Origin: Portulaca oleracea
Taxonomy: Eukaryota > Streptophyta > Magnoliopsida > Caryophyllales > Portulacaceae
Length of the DNA stretch: 64,000 bases
Assembly: GCA_029582165.1 (NCBI GenBank)
Contig: CM055874.1
Span: 47,901,269-47,965,268, forward strand
Direction of reading: 5' to 3'
Shown here piece by piece: positions 30,334 to 42,302 of this stretch. Below the pieces are notes generated by a model. That model worked only from the letters and a program-made list of their open reading frames with translations. It made no database searches and had not been told where the DNA came from. Position numbers and translations under genes: made by a program. Within the stretch, counting starts at the first letter, position 1. The number at the start of each line of letters is the position of its first letter.

Positions 30334-31639
30334 TAATAAATTAAGTGGAGGTGGATCAATTCATATCATTCATGAAGCTTTTGACTCGACCCAATCATTA
30401 ACGAGAGTGAGGGAGATTAATTTCTTGGGCACAGCTATCATCCTCCACTCAGTCCAATCACCAACGACTGGGACTGAGACATGGCCCAGACTCCTATGGG
30501 AAGGCAGTAGAAACCACGGGGCAGCCGCGGCATTGCCCACAGTCCGTGGCACTGGTGCTGTGTGTGGAAAGTGACAGTTATGTTTTTTTTTTTAGTCATC
30601 AGATTATTCGTCTATCATTTTTTTCCATTTTTCATCGACACTTTTCAGGAGAGAAAAAAAGGATAAACCCTAATCAAATCATCCTCCCATCGATTATACC
30701 ATTAAGATTCAAGATTAAGATTGATTCGAAGAAAAGCAAAGATGAATATTCGGGAGGAAAACATCAACGCTCGCGAGGAAGACTCCACCCCGGGATCGAA
30801 AGACACGAAGGTTGTAATTCTTCATAGTTATCTTTCCTTTTGATTTCTTTCTTTGTTTTGTGAATTAATCATGATGTTTGGAACTTGTGTCGTGTTTTGT
30901 TTAACGATGAGTGAGTAGTTTCTTTGAATTATAGGGTTTTACAACCCGAATCAATGTAGTTTGATTGAATGTTATTAGTTTGTGCATGAATTCTTGATTA
31001 GAATTAATAGAAGGTTGTATTTTCCATGTTTATGAGTGTTCTTAAGCCCTTGAATACTTGTAAGTTTGAGATTAACCTAAGAGGTACTGAAAGATGAATT
31101 AGGGTAATCTGACTACCAACTTGTTTACCTTGGTTTGCGAAAGTTGAGAAAGGAATAGTGAACTAGGGAATCATTAGATAACATGACTTTTAAGACCTTC
31201 AATTCTGTTTAGCCTAAAAGGCACACAAAAGTTGTTGATTAAGTTGTTTAGAATAATTCTATTTAGCATCGAAAGGGCGATAAAATTCAGAGGTTGTCGA
31301 TTCTTGATTCATTCTTGAATGTATGATTGTGCAGGCTAGGTTTTAGTAATCGAACTCGTTGTTAGGTTAGCATCTCCCTAGAAATCTTTCTCTCTTGATC
31401 AGAACCCTTGATTAATTTCCTTGATTTCTTTAGTTTTAGTTTGTTTCCTAAACCTTAACAAAACCCAAAACCTGATTAGCTTAGCAATCGTGATAGAGAT
31501 TAGTTTATTGAGCTGCTAATTGAGCCCCTTAGAGATCGACTTTGACGTGCTACTACGTACACCGTGCGCTTGCGACCCTGTCAATCGGGCCCACCACTTC
31601 TTGTGGCCTAGATAGGTCTAGACCACCCTAACCCATCAG

Positions 31640-31652
31640 TGGTATCAGAGCC
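31640..31652 (+). promoter_or_regulatory. Primer-binding site (tRNA-iMet) of the Copia element
   Basis: TGGTATCAGAGCC is the exact complement of the plant initiator tRNA 3' end used by most Copia elements. It follows CCCTAACCCATCAG, so the LTR would end a few bases upstream. Confidence 0.88.
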
Positions 31653-32130
31653 ACAATTTATGGTTTGCCTATCTTTCTTATATATTTCAATTGTTGAATC
31701 ATGTTTAGATAGCCTAACTACATTGCTTGTTTATGCCTATTATGCTATAATCTTGGTAGATGGGATCTATTAGGATGTATGCATGCTAGATTAATTGTTA
31801 ATGTGGCTTGTTATGTTGGTTTACCTTGATTATTAAATGTAATGATCTTGTTTTGGTTGAACCTTGGCTTTGATTGATTGGATATTGGTTTGGATGTTTG
31901 TGTTGCTTTTGTCCTTTGTGATCATATATGAGTTTTCTATATGATATGAGGAAAGCTTTGGTCATGCCAATTGTTGCCATAACAATAGGTTCGCATTGAG
32001 CTTAACCCCTTGTTTGACAAGGAATCTCGAGCATGACACTAGGTGTCTTACTCGGGTTTTTGGTGAAACTCATTGCCTTTCTTCTTTCACTTTGAGCCTT
32101 TTGAGTAGTTGTTGCGTTTGATGCTGTACT

Positions 32131-32310
32131 TGTAACACCCCGGGTATATGGTTGGTGTGGCTTAAGGGGATTGAAATGACTACTTATATCACCAAGGTCC
32201 ACCTTCTTTTTTGGTAGCTCATCCCGTTGGGAACTCATCAGTTAAGCGTGCTTGGCTGGGAGTAGTCTCAGGATAGGTGACCACCTGGGAAGCTTTCCCA
32301 GGCAGCGTGT
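32131..32310 (+). mobile_element. Cassandra solo LTR, left part
   Basis: It starts TGTAACACCCCGGG, a Cassandra-type terminus, and carries a 5S-rRNA-like domain. The target duplication GTACT lies at 32126-32130 and again at 50088-50092, beyond the right part. Only one LTR equivalent (180 + 113 bp) lies between the duplications, so this is a solo LTR. It is split after CGTGT by the Tat element. Confidence 0.88.
32186..32310 (+). pseudogene. 5S-rRNA-derived domain of Cassandra
   Basis: The sequence contains CATCAGTTAAGCGTGCTTGG, AGTAGTCTCAGGATAGGTGA and CCACCTGGGAAG. These match the box A, intermediate element and box C region of plant 5S rRNA in order and spacing. The domain ends in CGTGT, like the 5S 3' end. 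Mismatches and the LTR context show it is the Cassandra copy, not a 5S gene of an rDNA array. Confidence 0.85.
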
Positions 32311-33910
32311 TGTAGGACCCCGGAAAAAGTGACAACTTTTCCCGTGATGCGCTACTTAGGTGATCAGGAGCCGACTAAGGTTGCTTAATCCTTAAATAAG
32401 GATATTTTTATTTTCGAAATTCATTTTTCGGGGTGATGAAACTTTATTATTTATAATTCCGTTTTTTATTATTTAAACACTCGAAATTACACCGAGACAT
32501 TTTAAGAAATAATTCAACATTGGCTTAAACACCAGACCCAAGTCCAACAGAACGCAAACGGGCCGCCATAGACTGTTAAAACCCGCGAGGGTTTTAACAA
32601 TCCATAGGCTGGACCGTGCATTTCAATAGGCCAGAGAAAATGGGATGAAACTGATAAAACCCGCGGGGGTTTTATTAATTTCTGGCCCATTTTCTCTTGG
32701 TTTTAGCTTTGGATTAGTGAGAGGAAAATGCTAAACTACTTTTTTAACTATTTTGGTGTAAAATCTATGTGTTTTAAACAATTAAACGAGTTATAAAAGA
32801 ATTAAGAGTCGCCAACCGATTTAAGGAAATCGACAAACCATGAAAGTAACAAAACTGACTCCGGTCTACAAAACCCGATTCTAAGTCCGGGGGAAGGTTA
32901 CGAATTCAAGAATTATAATAATTCTCGATTTCGCTTGTTAGAAAACAGACTTTACTAGAATCAACATTGAAATGAAAGAAAGCGGGGAGAAGTTTAATTA
33001 ATTTCACGAAATTATATCCTCATCATGCAATATAAAAATGAAGTTTTTGTTTACAAAGTATGTACAAGTAAAGGGATTAATATAAAAATTACATGATTAA
33101 ACAACGATAATGATAATGAAAGTGAACCTCTTTTGGTTTTGGAAGCCCGAAATACACCGGTCGAATTTATTGACTTTGCCTTGACATGGAGGTTTGGAAT
33201 AATGAGTGTGAGGATGGTGGGAGGATAATATAAGAGTGGTGATTTTATGAGAGTATTAGAAATGGGGTTTTGAGAGAGTTTTGGTAAGAAATGGGTGATG
33301 GTAGTTAATGATAATTTGGGTAGAGTAATGGTATTAGTTGATGGAAATTTGATAGAGTAAGGGTGATAGAGATGATTGTTGATGATATGAGTGTGATTAT
33401 GAGGGGTATTTATAGGTGAGGAGGTGAGGGATTTGGAGGGAAATGGAGGGAGGCACATCCCTAAGATCATGCTATGCAATTCATGCAATCCCAAACCCCA
33501 TGCGGGTTTTGAAAGTCAAGGTAGAAGGTCAAAGCATGTGGGCTAAAATCAAGGATTATGATCAACTTTGTTTTGGCGCCAGCATTTTAGATAGAAACCC
33601 CCCACGGGTTTTATATCCTTTACACGGATCGCTGACATGGACTGATCAAAACGACGCGCCCTGGACATGAGAAAACCCCCGCGGGTTTTGTAGTCGCTTG
33701 GCCGGATCTACTTCTGGGCCGCCTTTGTTCTTGGCCGCTTTTATTTGTTAAAACCCTCGCGGGTTTTATAATATTTATGCGGGCTGTCTCACCTTGTTGG
33801 GTTGTTTCACCAACCCTATGGCCTAATGACCCATTTTGATGCTCGGCCCCAAATGACTTGCTGAATTTTGACGGGTCGGGATTGTGTCGGTGTAAATCCC
33901 TGTGTTTACA
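32311..33910 (-). repeat. 3' LTR of the Tat element
   Basis: The plus-strand limits are TGTAGGACCCC and TGTGTTTACA. It contains a TATA box (33406-33415, minus strand CTATAAATAC), six copies of the 18-bp dyad, and a PBS-like word GAGTCGCCAA at 32806-32815. In sense direction it runs TGTAAACACAGGG to GGTCCTACA. Confidence 0.9.
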
Positions 33911-33926
33911 TAGAGCCCCCACTTTG
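33911..33926 (-). promoter_or_regulatory. Polypurine tract of the Tat element
   Basis: The minus strand reads CAAAGTGGGGGCTCTA immediately before the 3' LTR. It is the plus-strand primer type seen in Tat/Ogre elements. Confidence 0.8.
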
Positions 33927-34669
33927 ATCGAGTCCGAATAGGACGAAGGTCAAAGTAGCCTGAGATGTTGTCTGTCTGACATGAAGATGGATGCTGTCGG
34001 TGCTCTTTTATATGGCGACCGGATGGTGCTGATGGTGTTGGCGCTGTCGTCGGAGGCATTTAGGTGGCAATCGTTGGACGACTGAAGATATCGGTGATGC
34101 CGTCGGAGACCTTTAGGTAGCAACCATTAGATGACTGCTGCGGATGATATCGTTGGAGACCTTTAGGTGGTAACCGTTGGACAACTGCTGCTGACGATGT
34201 CGTCGACGACCTTTAAGTGGTAACGGTTGGACGACTGCTACGATGATGTCGTCGGAGACCTTTAGGTGGTAACCGTTGGACGACTGCTGCTGATGATGTC
34301 GTCGAAGACCTTTAGGTGGTAACCATTGGACGACTGCTGCTGATGATATTGCTCTTTTATGTGGCAACTGGATGGTGTATGATCCCTTTTTAGCGGTGAC
34401 CTTTGTGTGGATGAGAGCATGCCACGTCGTCATGTCCTTCTTTTGGGTGACGAAGTGATGACTTTTGGATTTTCGACCAATGAGATGCATTTGGCATCTC
34501 AAGACGGGTCCTAGAAACGAGCGGGTCATATTCACTCAACATTTCTGTAAATGCCATGCCTCTCATTCATTTCATTCATTCACATCTTCAACTCCTTTGC
34601 ATCTCTCTAGCTTCTTCTTCTCTCTAGAAAAAATTTGCTCTTTGAAGAATGTTCGGGTATTTTTAGAAA

Positions 34670-37600
34670 ATGCATCCCCGAAGCCACATGAATCCTCTTC
34701 CTCATACGGTGGCATGGCCCCATAAGATGTCTTCACGGCGCAACTTCATTCCCGGTGTGGATGCTGACCCTTCGGATCTCACCATTCAATCTTGGAACCA
34801 TGCTTGGTTCTACCGTTCTCATGGCAAGGTAATTTCTGAACCTTCTTTTATGCTTATTTTAGTGTAAAAATGAGTAAGTACGAATTTATTTTTCATGCCT
34901 TGTCGACTTTTACTATTTTAAGCATGCTTTAAATTTGATGCGTATTTATAGCTTCATGACATTAAATAGCCCTTTTATTTATGCATCTCGATCGAGGACT
35001 CGACTGAACAAATTCGGCCCATAGTTTAGATGAAAACCTCTGCGGGTTTTCTTTTATTTGGTCCATGCACTTTCGGCCCAGTTGACAAAGGAAGTGGTCT
35101 GCTTGAAAAATAAAACCCCCGTGGGTTTTTGTTGCTCCATGGGTTGTCCAAAACTGCATTGGGCTGGAGGCGCGACCCATCTACCAAATAAAACCCCCGC
35201 GGGTTTTGTCTCTTTTGGGTCGGGGTATTTAGGCCGTTTAAGTTATAGATGTTATCTCGTGGACCATGGCTGGGGGCCCAGTGTTTGTGCTGGGTCCTGC
35301 TAGAGTCCAAAAGATTGCGTGTAGGCCCAATATGCTACATGAGCCCCCTTTTTAAATAGCTCCTTGAAAATTTGCTTGCCTTTAGGAGGATAATTTGAAG
35401 ACTCCTGGTGCCTTAAAAGGCCCTCTTAAAGTAGCTGAGTCGATTTCTGGAGATTTTGTGAGCGACACCTTGACCGCGGCGGGTCTTATGCCATTTTGGA
35501 AATGCTTGGTGGCCTGGAGGGGTCGAACATTTCGCACCATTGGTCGAGCTATTGCTGAAAGGTTTTGGGATACTACCAATTCCTTTCACTTATCTGTAGG
35601 TGAGATGACTGGTACTCCAACAGATTTCGTTATGATCACCGGCCTTCCTTGGGGTGGGCAAGACATAGTCATTGATGCAGAGATTCCGCCGATGGTCTTG
35701 GATAGGTTAGGTCTGGTGTTAGCACGCTTAAGCCAGGGGCAAGGCCTTTCGAACCTTTATACACATTTTGAAGCGGTCATCCGTGATGCGAACTTCCAAA
35801 ATATGCCTGAGGAGCAGCATCAATTTATTTTCCTGGCGTACATAATTTCTGCGACCTTTTTTGCCAACCTTGGGGATAACATCACCTTAACCTGGTTTCG
35901 TAATCTTCTGAATTTCACCAACATCCGGAACCTGAATTGGGGCAAGGCGGCCTATGCCAACTTCATTCTCTGGCTTCGCTGAGGCGTCAGACTTTCGCAG
36001 GATGATGATCCAGTCTATCTACATGCGACCCAAACTCGTTTTCAGTATGGCCCGGCTTTGTGGAAGGTGCTCGAGGTACATACCCGAGACTCTTCTTTTT
36101 GTAAAACTGATTATCTTTTCCTCTTTATTTGACTTTACGTTTATGCAGTCATGGGCATATGAGTACATTCTGCTCTGGGTATTTTATCAAAGAAGGATAA
36201 GACAGTTCCAGCTACTGAACGCTGGACCGCTAAGGGCATTCGTGGGAAGAAATTCCAGCCAGGCAGCCTTGACCTCATTCGTCAGGTGCTAGATGACCTT
36301 GCACCAGTATTTCTTTATGCTTGACATCTTTCTTTCATTTTCCTCCATTCTCTAATAACTCTCTTCCTTTCGTAGAATCAAGTGAATTGGCGTCCTTGGG
36401 TTGAATTCAAAATGGAACGGTTGCCCACCCCTTTGCACTTAGTGGAACATGACACTCGCCTTCGCCTTCTGATGGAGGGACCTTCAGGATTCGTGTGGTA
36501 CCTAGGAGAAAGAGCTTCGAGGCAGATCCTGGGGGGATATCCTGGGCTTATTCCTCGAGATCCTCCGGAGCACATGTTCAAGCCGTGGCGCGATGACCAA
36601 GTGTTATGAGGGATCTGATTCGGGGTCGGGATTTTTGACAACTTCGTGCATGATGTTCCGCAGGAGCAATTCATTGAAGAGTTCCAGCGTTATCTTTGCC
36701 GTTTAGCTCCCCAAGTAGTATGTATCTTCCTCCTTTATCCTCATTATGTTTTGGCTGATTTTGACCATAGAATCTACAGCTGGGGCCTTATGCCAAGGCT
36801 GCTCAGGTGGAGATCCCACCAGAGAGGAAGAAGATCGGGGCTCTTTAGACGTGGAGAACAACAGCGAATGTTCCATACTTTAAGCATTCGAATGGAAACC
36901 GGTAATTCTTCATTTTATGTTACTCCTTTGCTAAACCACACTTTACTTATGAATAACCCTGATTTTGTCTTCTTTCAGCCACGATGGGCCTTTCTCCGAA
37001 AATTAACTAAGGAATGGAGCACCATGAAGATACACATCGATCGGGTGTTCACAAGCTCTGGGAGATACCAAGGCGATGGAGCCGGTAGCGCCGATATGGA
37101 AGCTGATGCGGAGTCTATTCCTAGGGAAACACCTCGACGCTCTACTGTAGTTACTCCTCACACAGAGCCCCCACGCCGTTCTTCGATAGGGGAGTATTCT
37201 TCTCGAGGCCGATCTCGGGAAGAAGTTGGTGGATCTTCTCGTCCTCCCTCAGCAGCTATACCAGAAGGTCGCGGCAAAGGCATTCTAGTCGAGGGTTAGC
37301 ACTCATCTGGGTCTCATCATAGTAGGTCCGGCGGTAGAGGTCGTCGTCCACTGAGTAGGTCCGGAGGAGCCAATTGGTAAGGGAGGGTCGTATCACAGTG
37401 TTGGGTATGGTGGTGATACTCAGCCTCATTCATATTGGGTGGAGGATGCTTCAGAGTCAAGTGCCACCTACCGGCTCTCTCATTCGCGTCGTACTCCAGC
37501 TTCAGTGCGTTATGCTCGCCGTGGTCGGGAGATAGTGGTGAGGGACCGTGACTCAGGTGCATCCGTAGGGTATCCTAGCAGTCAGGCCCTAGCGGATGAC

Positions 37601-38056
37601 GCTACTTCACGTCCTGCACCCTATACTGCTGCTTCCTTTAGTTCTGGTTCTGCAGGGTGGCCTGTCCATGCTCCTAGGATGGGTCCGTCGTGGCCCATGG
37701 GTTCACAAGAGTGGTCTGCACCTCAGCATTCTTGGTTAGGAGGATCCGCCTCTTCTGGTTGGCCAGCCCCCGGTTGTGGAACCGGTCCTGTATGGCCTAC
37801 GCCATCTGTTGAGTGGCAGGTTCCCGATCATTCATGGTTAGCCACTGCACAGGAGCGTTTCATGTCTTCACCGTCGAGTATACATCCTTCGGAAGTGCCT
37901 CTGTCTAAACCACCGCCTCCTGTGCAGATTGCTCCTGGTCCAGATTACTATTCCTGGGACACCTATTTTGGCAAGGCTGGTACTTCAAACGCCGGAACTT
38001 CACATGCTGGTAATGATTCGGTTGAAGATAGCGGTGATTCGGGCTCCCTGTGGTGA
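34670..38056 (+). pseudogene. Antisense gene A: plant mobile domain (PMD) protein, spliced, damaged
   Basis: Encoded against the retrotransposon. Exon 1 is 34670-34828 (53 codons, phase 0, donor AAG|GTAATT). Exon 2 starts at 35386 and encodes the PMD core: FWDTTNSFHLSVGEMTGTP, then DFVMITGLPWGG, then an unbroken stretch to a TGA at 35980. After it the same frame continues (DDDPVYLHATQTRFQYGP) to a donor at 36075. Further exons start at 36149 and 36376 (NWRPWVEFKMERLP, YLGERASRQILGGYPG). The tail (37439-38056) is Ser/Pro/Trp-rich with a 31-residue tandem repeat. Stops and frame breaks make it a pseudogene in this copy. PMD genes are known hitchhikers of plant transposons; related host proteins (MAIL1/MAIN) act in silencing. 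Role here unknown. Confidence 0.75.
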
Positions 38057-38769
38057 CCACACTGATGCTAAGCAAGACTCTATGCACTTTAATTTCATGC
38101 AAGACTCTTTATGTATTTCATTTTATTATATTATATTTTTTTATGCAAGACTCGATGGTGACTCAACTTCATATTTTATTAATGCATGTTTGAATGATTT
38201 TCTACATGATGGGATTAATCCCAAATTAATCCCGCTTCCCCAAAAAGAAAATAAAATAAAAGAAAACATAAAACTTTAGTGTCAGAGTAAATTCGAGCAA
38301 AAATTTCAGAACCGAGCGTCATTAGGCCGACAACAAAACCCAAAACATAAAAGATACATGAAAGGGCCGATTTAATTCCCAAGAAGCAAGGCCCAAATAA
38401 AGCAGAAGACAAACAGGCTGATCGTCGAAGGTGGGCCGAACTCTTCTTAAAACCCCCGCGGGTTTTCTCTTCAGATGGCAGTGGGCCTGGGCCTGACTAG
38501 GCGCGCGCGTGGGTCTGGGAGAATCAAAACCCCCGCGGGTTTTGATTTATTTTTCTCTTTTTTTTTGTGCTAGCCGTTGTTGATAGCATAAATCGTGGGA
38601 TTTGAGGGCAACGACTATATGATCACTTGCTGACTGTTTTGCTCCATTTTGATCATGGATAAAGGTGTATAAATGCCCTACCCTATCCATATGATCAACA
38701 TCCATCATCTCTTCTTGAAAGTCTCCATCAAGATTCTCCAAAATTCACAAAAAAAAGCTCTAAGTTCCC

Positions 38770-40242
38770 ATGGCATTTGAGAAGAAGCTTGCTACTTGGA
38801 TGAACACCTTATACAAGGAATAGAAGAAAGAGCTCAGGAGATACAAGTTGACGAGCTTGTTGAGCCTTCGACAAGTGAGGGTTCAACGATGACTTTCTCC
38901 GAGCGGCGGAGTCTTTTCGGGACCCGAAGATGCACGTTTTTCGATTCATTTTGAAGGAGTTATTTCCGTTTCTGGAGAAGTGGTCCTCAATCCTAGGGAC
39001 GAATCACTTTGCCCGACCGTCGTCACCTCCAACATCGACTGACATCACTAAACAATACAAAGAGCTGCTGTGCCTTCCATCTCGGGTCATCGGAAATGTA
39101 ATATTCGGCAAAAGGTTACACTTCCAAACCATAATTGAATATTTTCAATCTCCAAACACTTTGGAATATGGCACGGTGATACGAGTGCGAGCGCTCGTGT
39201 TATGTCTTCTTGGTAAGTTTTGCTTCTAACATGGTGGCAAAAGAACCGGGCCGGGGAACTTGATTCAAATTGTTGAAGATATATCCCGGGGTTACAACCC
39301 AGTTCCATTAATGCTAGCGGAGACTATGATGCGCTTCGATGACCCAAATCTGGAACATGAATTTCGCGGGAGCCCCCTACTTCTTCAGGTACTTCTTCCT
39401 GTCCTCTCCTTTCTTCATTTTTTTTCTACTGTCTGTAAAATCCTTGCTAAAATCCGAGGGGGTTTTACACTTTTTTTTTCGTTAGTTTAGGATAATTGGC
39501 ATGCAATTTAAACCCTTGCTAACTTTATGGACAGATCTAGTTGATGGAACATTTGGGTATCATCAAGGAGCCTCGAACTTCTTCGGCATTGGTGAACTAT
39601 TGTCAAAGGAAGAGGAAGTATACCGATCTTCACTCAATAATGGAATGGATTGCATTCCTAAAGGAACCTCGCGACATTACATGGTGGATCGAATGGTGGC
39701 ACGTTTCCGAGTACTTGACCCGTGATGCATGCAACGCCTATGTGTGCATTGCCGGCTTGACGCATATGACCTTTTATTTCCCGGAGCGGGTGCGGCAACA
39801 AATGGGCCGTAAACAGAACATCCTTGAGCTGTTGTGGGAAGCCCCCGAGCAGCTGAAGCTTCATGGCTCTGTGATAGAGTCATGGCTGAAATATTGGGAG
39901 AGAAGACCGACTCTCAAAGCTCCATCAAAGGCGCATGTATCAAAGTTTACCGATGCCGGCTATCATGGATGGCTAATTGCGGCCGTCGAATCTTGCTGCG
40001 CTGGGGAGGCAAGAAGGAAACAAACATCCGTGAAGGAAAGATTGGGTCCTCGTTCACCGGTAAAGGACCGTCTTGGTGCAAGGGTTACGGTGAAAGACCG
40101 GCTTGGTCCGAGAGTGGAGACGCGAAAACCAAGTAGGCGCGTGTATAAACCCAAAGACAAAGAGGTAGACCTAAATGGGCCTAGAGACATGGAGATTGAT
40201 CATGAGCCCACTGACGAAGTGGAAAAAATGAAGCAAGATTAG
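38770..40242 (+). pseudogene. Antisense gene B: second PMD/DUF7745-like gene, spliced
   Basis: It starts MAFEKKLATWMNTLYKE, then an in-frame stop. Open parts are 38930-39213 (KMHVFRFILKELFPFLEKW, ending at donor CTTG|GTAAGT), 39263-39388 (donor CAG|GTACTT) and 39541-40242 after acceptor TTTATGGACAG. The last carries WIEWWHVSEYL, THMTFYFPERVRQQMGRKQ and a basic tail with three copies of a VKDRLGPR-type motif. The block around YFPERVxRQxGRxQ is typical of the mobile-domain-like proteins of Tat elements. At most the 5' part is broken; the 3' exon of 233 codons is intact. Same strand as gene A, 700 bp downstream. Confidence 0.7.
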
Positions 40243-40519
40243 AAGAGATGGATGAGAATGAAGGAACTGAAACTGCTTTGCCAAAATAATCTTTTATTTA
40301 ATTACGCTTTTTGAATTTTCTTATTTACACGCAGTCTACTTGCATTATCAATTAATAAAAGAAGAAATATTGTTCGCAGTTATTGTGTTCTTGCAAACTT
40401 TTTTGTTCTTATATACATGAGCATTTATCGAATATACACCAAGTGTCTGAAAATTGGTTTTCTAGTTGCTTGGTTATATCAAGCATAAAATCGCTTGAGT
40501 TAATCTAAATTTGTTGGCT

Positions 40520-41750
40520 GAATCACATCTTCCCCATCCATAGTGGCTAAACGAGCCGCTCCTCCTGGAAAAATACCCTTAATAACATAAGGACCCTTCC
40601 AATTAGGTACAAATTTTCCCCTCGGGTCTTGTATAGGTGCCCTCATTTCCTTAAGCACCAAATCACCTACTTGAATGAATGACTTTTCACCTTCTTATTA
40701 AAAGCACGAGTGATCCTACCTTGGTACACTTACACATTATGCAACGCCCTTAACTGTCTTTCATCCATCAATATCAACTCCTTGAACCTTGCCCTAGCCC
40801 ATTCAACTTTTGGCAATTGACTTTCCGCCACTACTCGTAGTGAAGGGATTGCTACTTCAATTGGTAGGACTGCTTCCATGCTATACACCAATGAATATGG
40901 TGTTGCACCTGTAGCAGTTCATATAGAGGTTCGTTATCCCCACAAGGCAAATGCTAATTTGTCGGGCCGATCTTTGTAAGTGACAACCATCTTTTTAATG
41001 ATTCTTGCCACTGTTTTATTGGTCGCTTCTACAGCTCCGTCAGCTTGAGGTCGATATGTGAAGACCGGTGATGCTGAATATTGTAAGTGGTGAGCAAAGC
41101 CTCCACTTCTTTCCGAAAATGGCTTCTGTTATCACTGATGATCTCAGAGGCACTCCATATGGGCATATGATGTTTTGAAGTATGAATTTGGCCACTTGCT
41201 TGGATGTGAGTTTGGCATAAGAGGCTGCCTCTACCCACTTAGTTTAATAATCAATGGCGACCATGATGTACTCATACCCTCCAGTTCCTGTTGGGTGTAT
41301 CTTGCCAATGATATCGATACCCTATACCGAAAATGGCCATGGAGATGTCAAAGTAGTCAAATACGAGGGAGGTTGATGCTGCAAATTGGCATATTCCTGG
41401 CATTTGTGATATCTTCGAACGAATTCCAAGCAATCTGCTTCCATAGTGGACCAATAGTAACCAGCTCTTTGGATCTTCTTCACCAGCATGCGCCCATTTA
41501 TGTGAGGCCCACACTCTCCTCCATGTACTATTGCCATGATCTCCTTTGCACCTTTAGCATCGATGCACAACAAATTAATGCATGTAGGCGATTTCTTATA
41601 CAAGCGATCTTGGATCAAGCAGTATTGTGCTGCTAAGGATCTGAATGCTTGTTGTCCTTGATCATCTAACTCAGCTAGATGTTCTCTCTTCCGAAGAAAA
41701 TTATATATGTCATGAAACCATTCCTCAGTTTCTTCTTCTTGTGTCTCCAT
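40520..41750 (-). pseudogene. Tat integrase
   Basis: The N-terminal zinc finger is clear: HGGECGPHINGR, KIQRAGYYWSTMEADCLEF, then RYHKCQ (H2C2). The core follows in shifted frames: SEIISDNRSHFRKEV and EALLTTYNIQHHRSS (41029-41238), then on through WARARFKEL to the C-terminal region near 40560 (KGPYVIKGIFPGGAARL). Frame breaks near 41330, 41260 and 41060 and stops in the C-terminal part disable it. Integrase would insert the cDNA, leaving the 5-bp duplication seen here. Confidence 0.85.
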
Positions 41751-41798
41751 ATTCCAGACGTATTCTGGTCCAGACTGTCGCTCTACTACTACCGGTAG

Positions 41799-42302
41799 TT
41801 AGAGCGTGCCTAATGGGAATGATATCATTGAAGACAACTTGGCTAGAGCATAAGCTAACTCATTGTGATCCCTTGAAAGGTAATGAAAGCTAATTTGCTC
41901 AAATTGGTCAGCAACTCCCAAGAGCTTCTTCTGATATGCCATAAGGCATTTATTTCGAACTTTCCACGCATTCTTAGCCTGATTGATGATGAGGCTAGAA
42001 TCTCCAAAGACCATTATATAGCGTATACCTAAGGTCAACGTAGCTTGTAAACCCTTGATGCATGCTTCATATTCGGCGGTGTAGTTAGTAGCATCAAAAT
42101 CCAGCTTTACAGATACAGGGACATGTGCCCCTTCTAGAGAGATTAATAAGACTCCAACTCCACAACCCATTTGGTTAGAAGCTCCGTCGAAATACATTTC
42201 CCATGTGATGGTGAAGCAGCCAAGAAATCTAAAATAACTCGTCCTTTCATGGATTTCTGGGGTAGGTACTGAAGATTGAATTCTGAAAGCATGACCACCC
42301 AT
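41799..42302 (-). CDS. Second (archaeal-type) RNase H of the Tat element
   Basis: The frame holds WEMYFDGASNQMGCGVGVLL (first catalytic Asp in YFDGA), NYTAEYEACIKGLQ (Glu), VFGDSSLIINQ (Asp) and SRDHNELAYALAKL (final acidic site), spaced as in type I RNase H. It overlaps the end of the RT frame; a frameshift near 42215 separates it from the RT-RNase H protein. A second RNase H after the first is the hallmark of the Tat lineage. Confidence 0.88.
   Translation of the reverse strand: MGGHAFRIQSSVPTPEIHERTSYFRFLGCFTITWEMYFDGASNQMGCGVGVLLISLEGAHVPVSVKLDFDATNYTAEYEACIKGLQATLTLGIRYIMVFGDSSLIINQAKNAWKVRNKCLMAYQKKLLGVADQFEQISFHYLSRDHNELAYALAKLSSMISFPLGTL

Noticed and set aside
32186..32310. A functional 5S rRNA gene
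   Set aside because: It has several mismatches, lacks the intact 5' part, and lies within Cassandra LTR termini with their own target duplication.
33051..33494. 147-codon minus-strand ORF in the Tat LTR (and its 122-codon relative at 49145)
   Set aside because: The frame lies in the LTR downstream of the TATA box, is low-complexity (Ile/Pro/Ser/Thr-rich), and differs in length and end between the two LTRs. It is more likely leader than gene.
32578..39466. The 18-bp dyads as rho-independent-style terminators
   Set aside because: This is a plant nuclear genome, and the dyads lack a consistent T-run and occur mid-LTR and in an intron.
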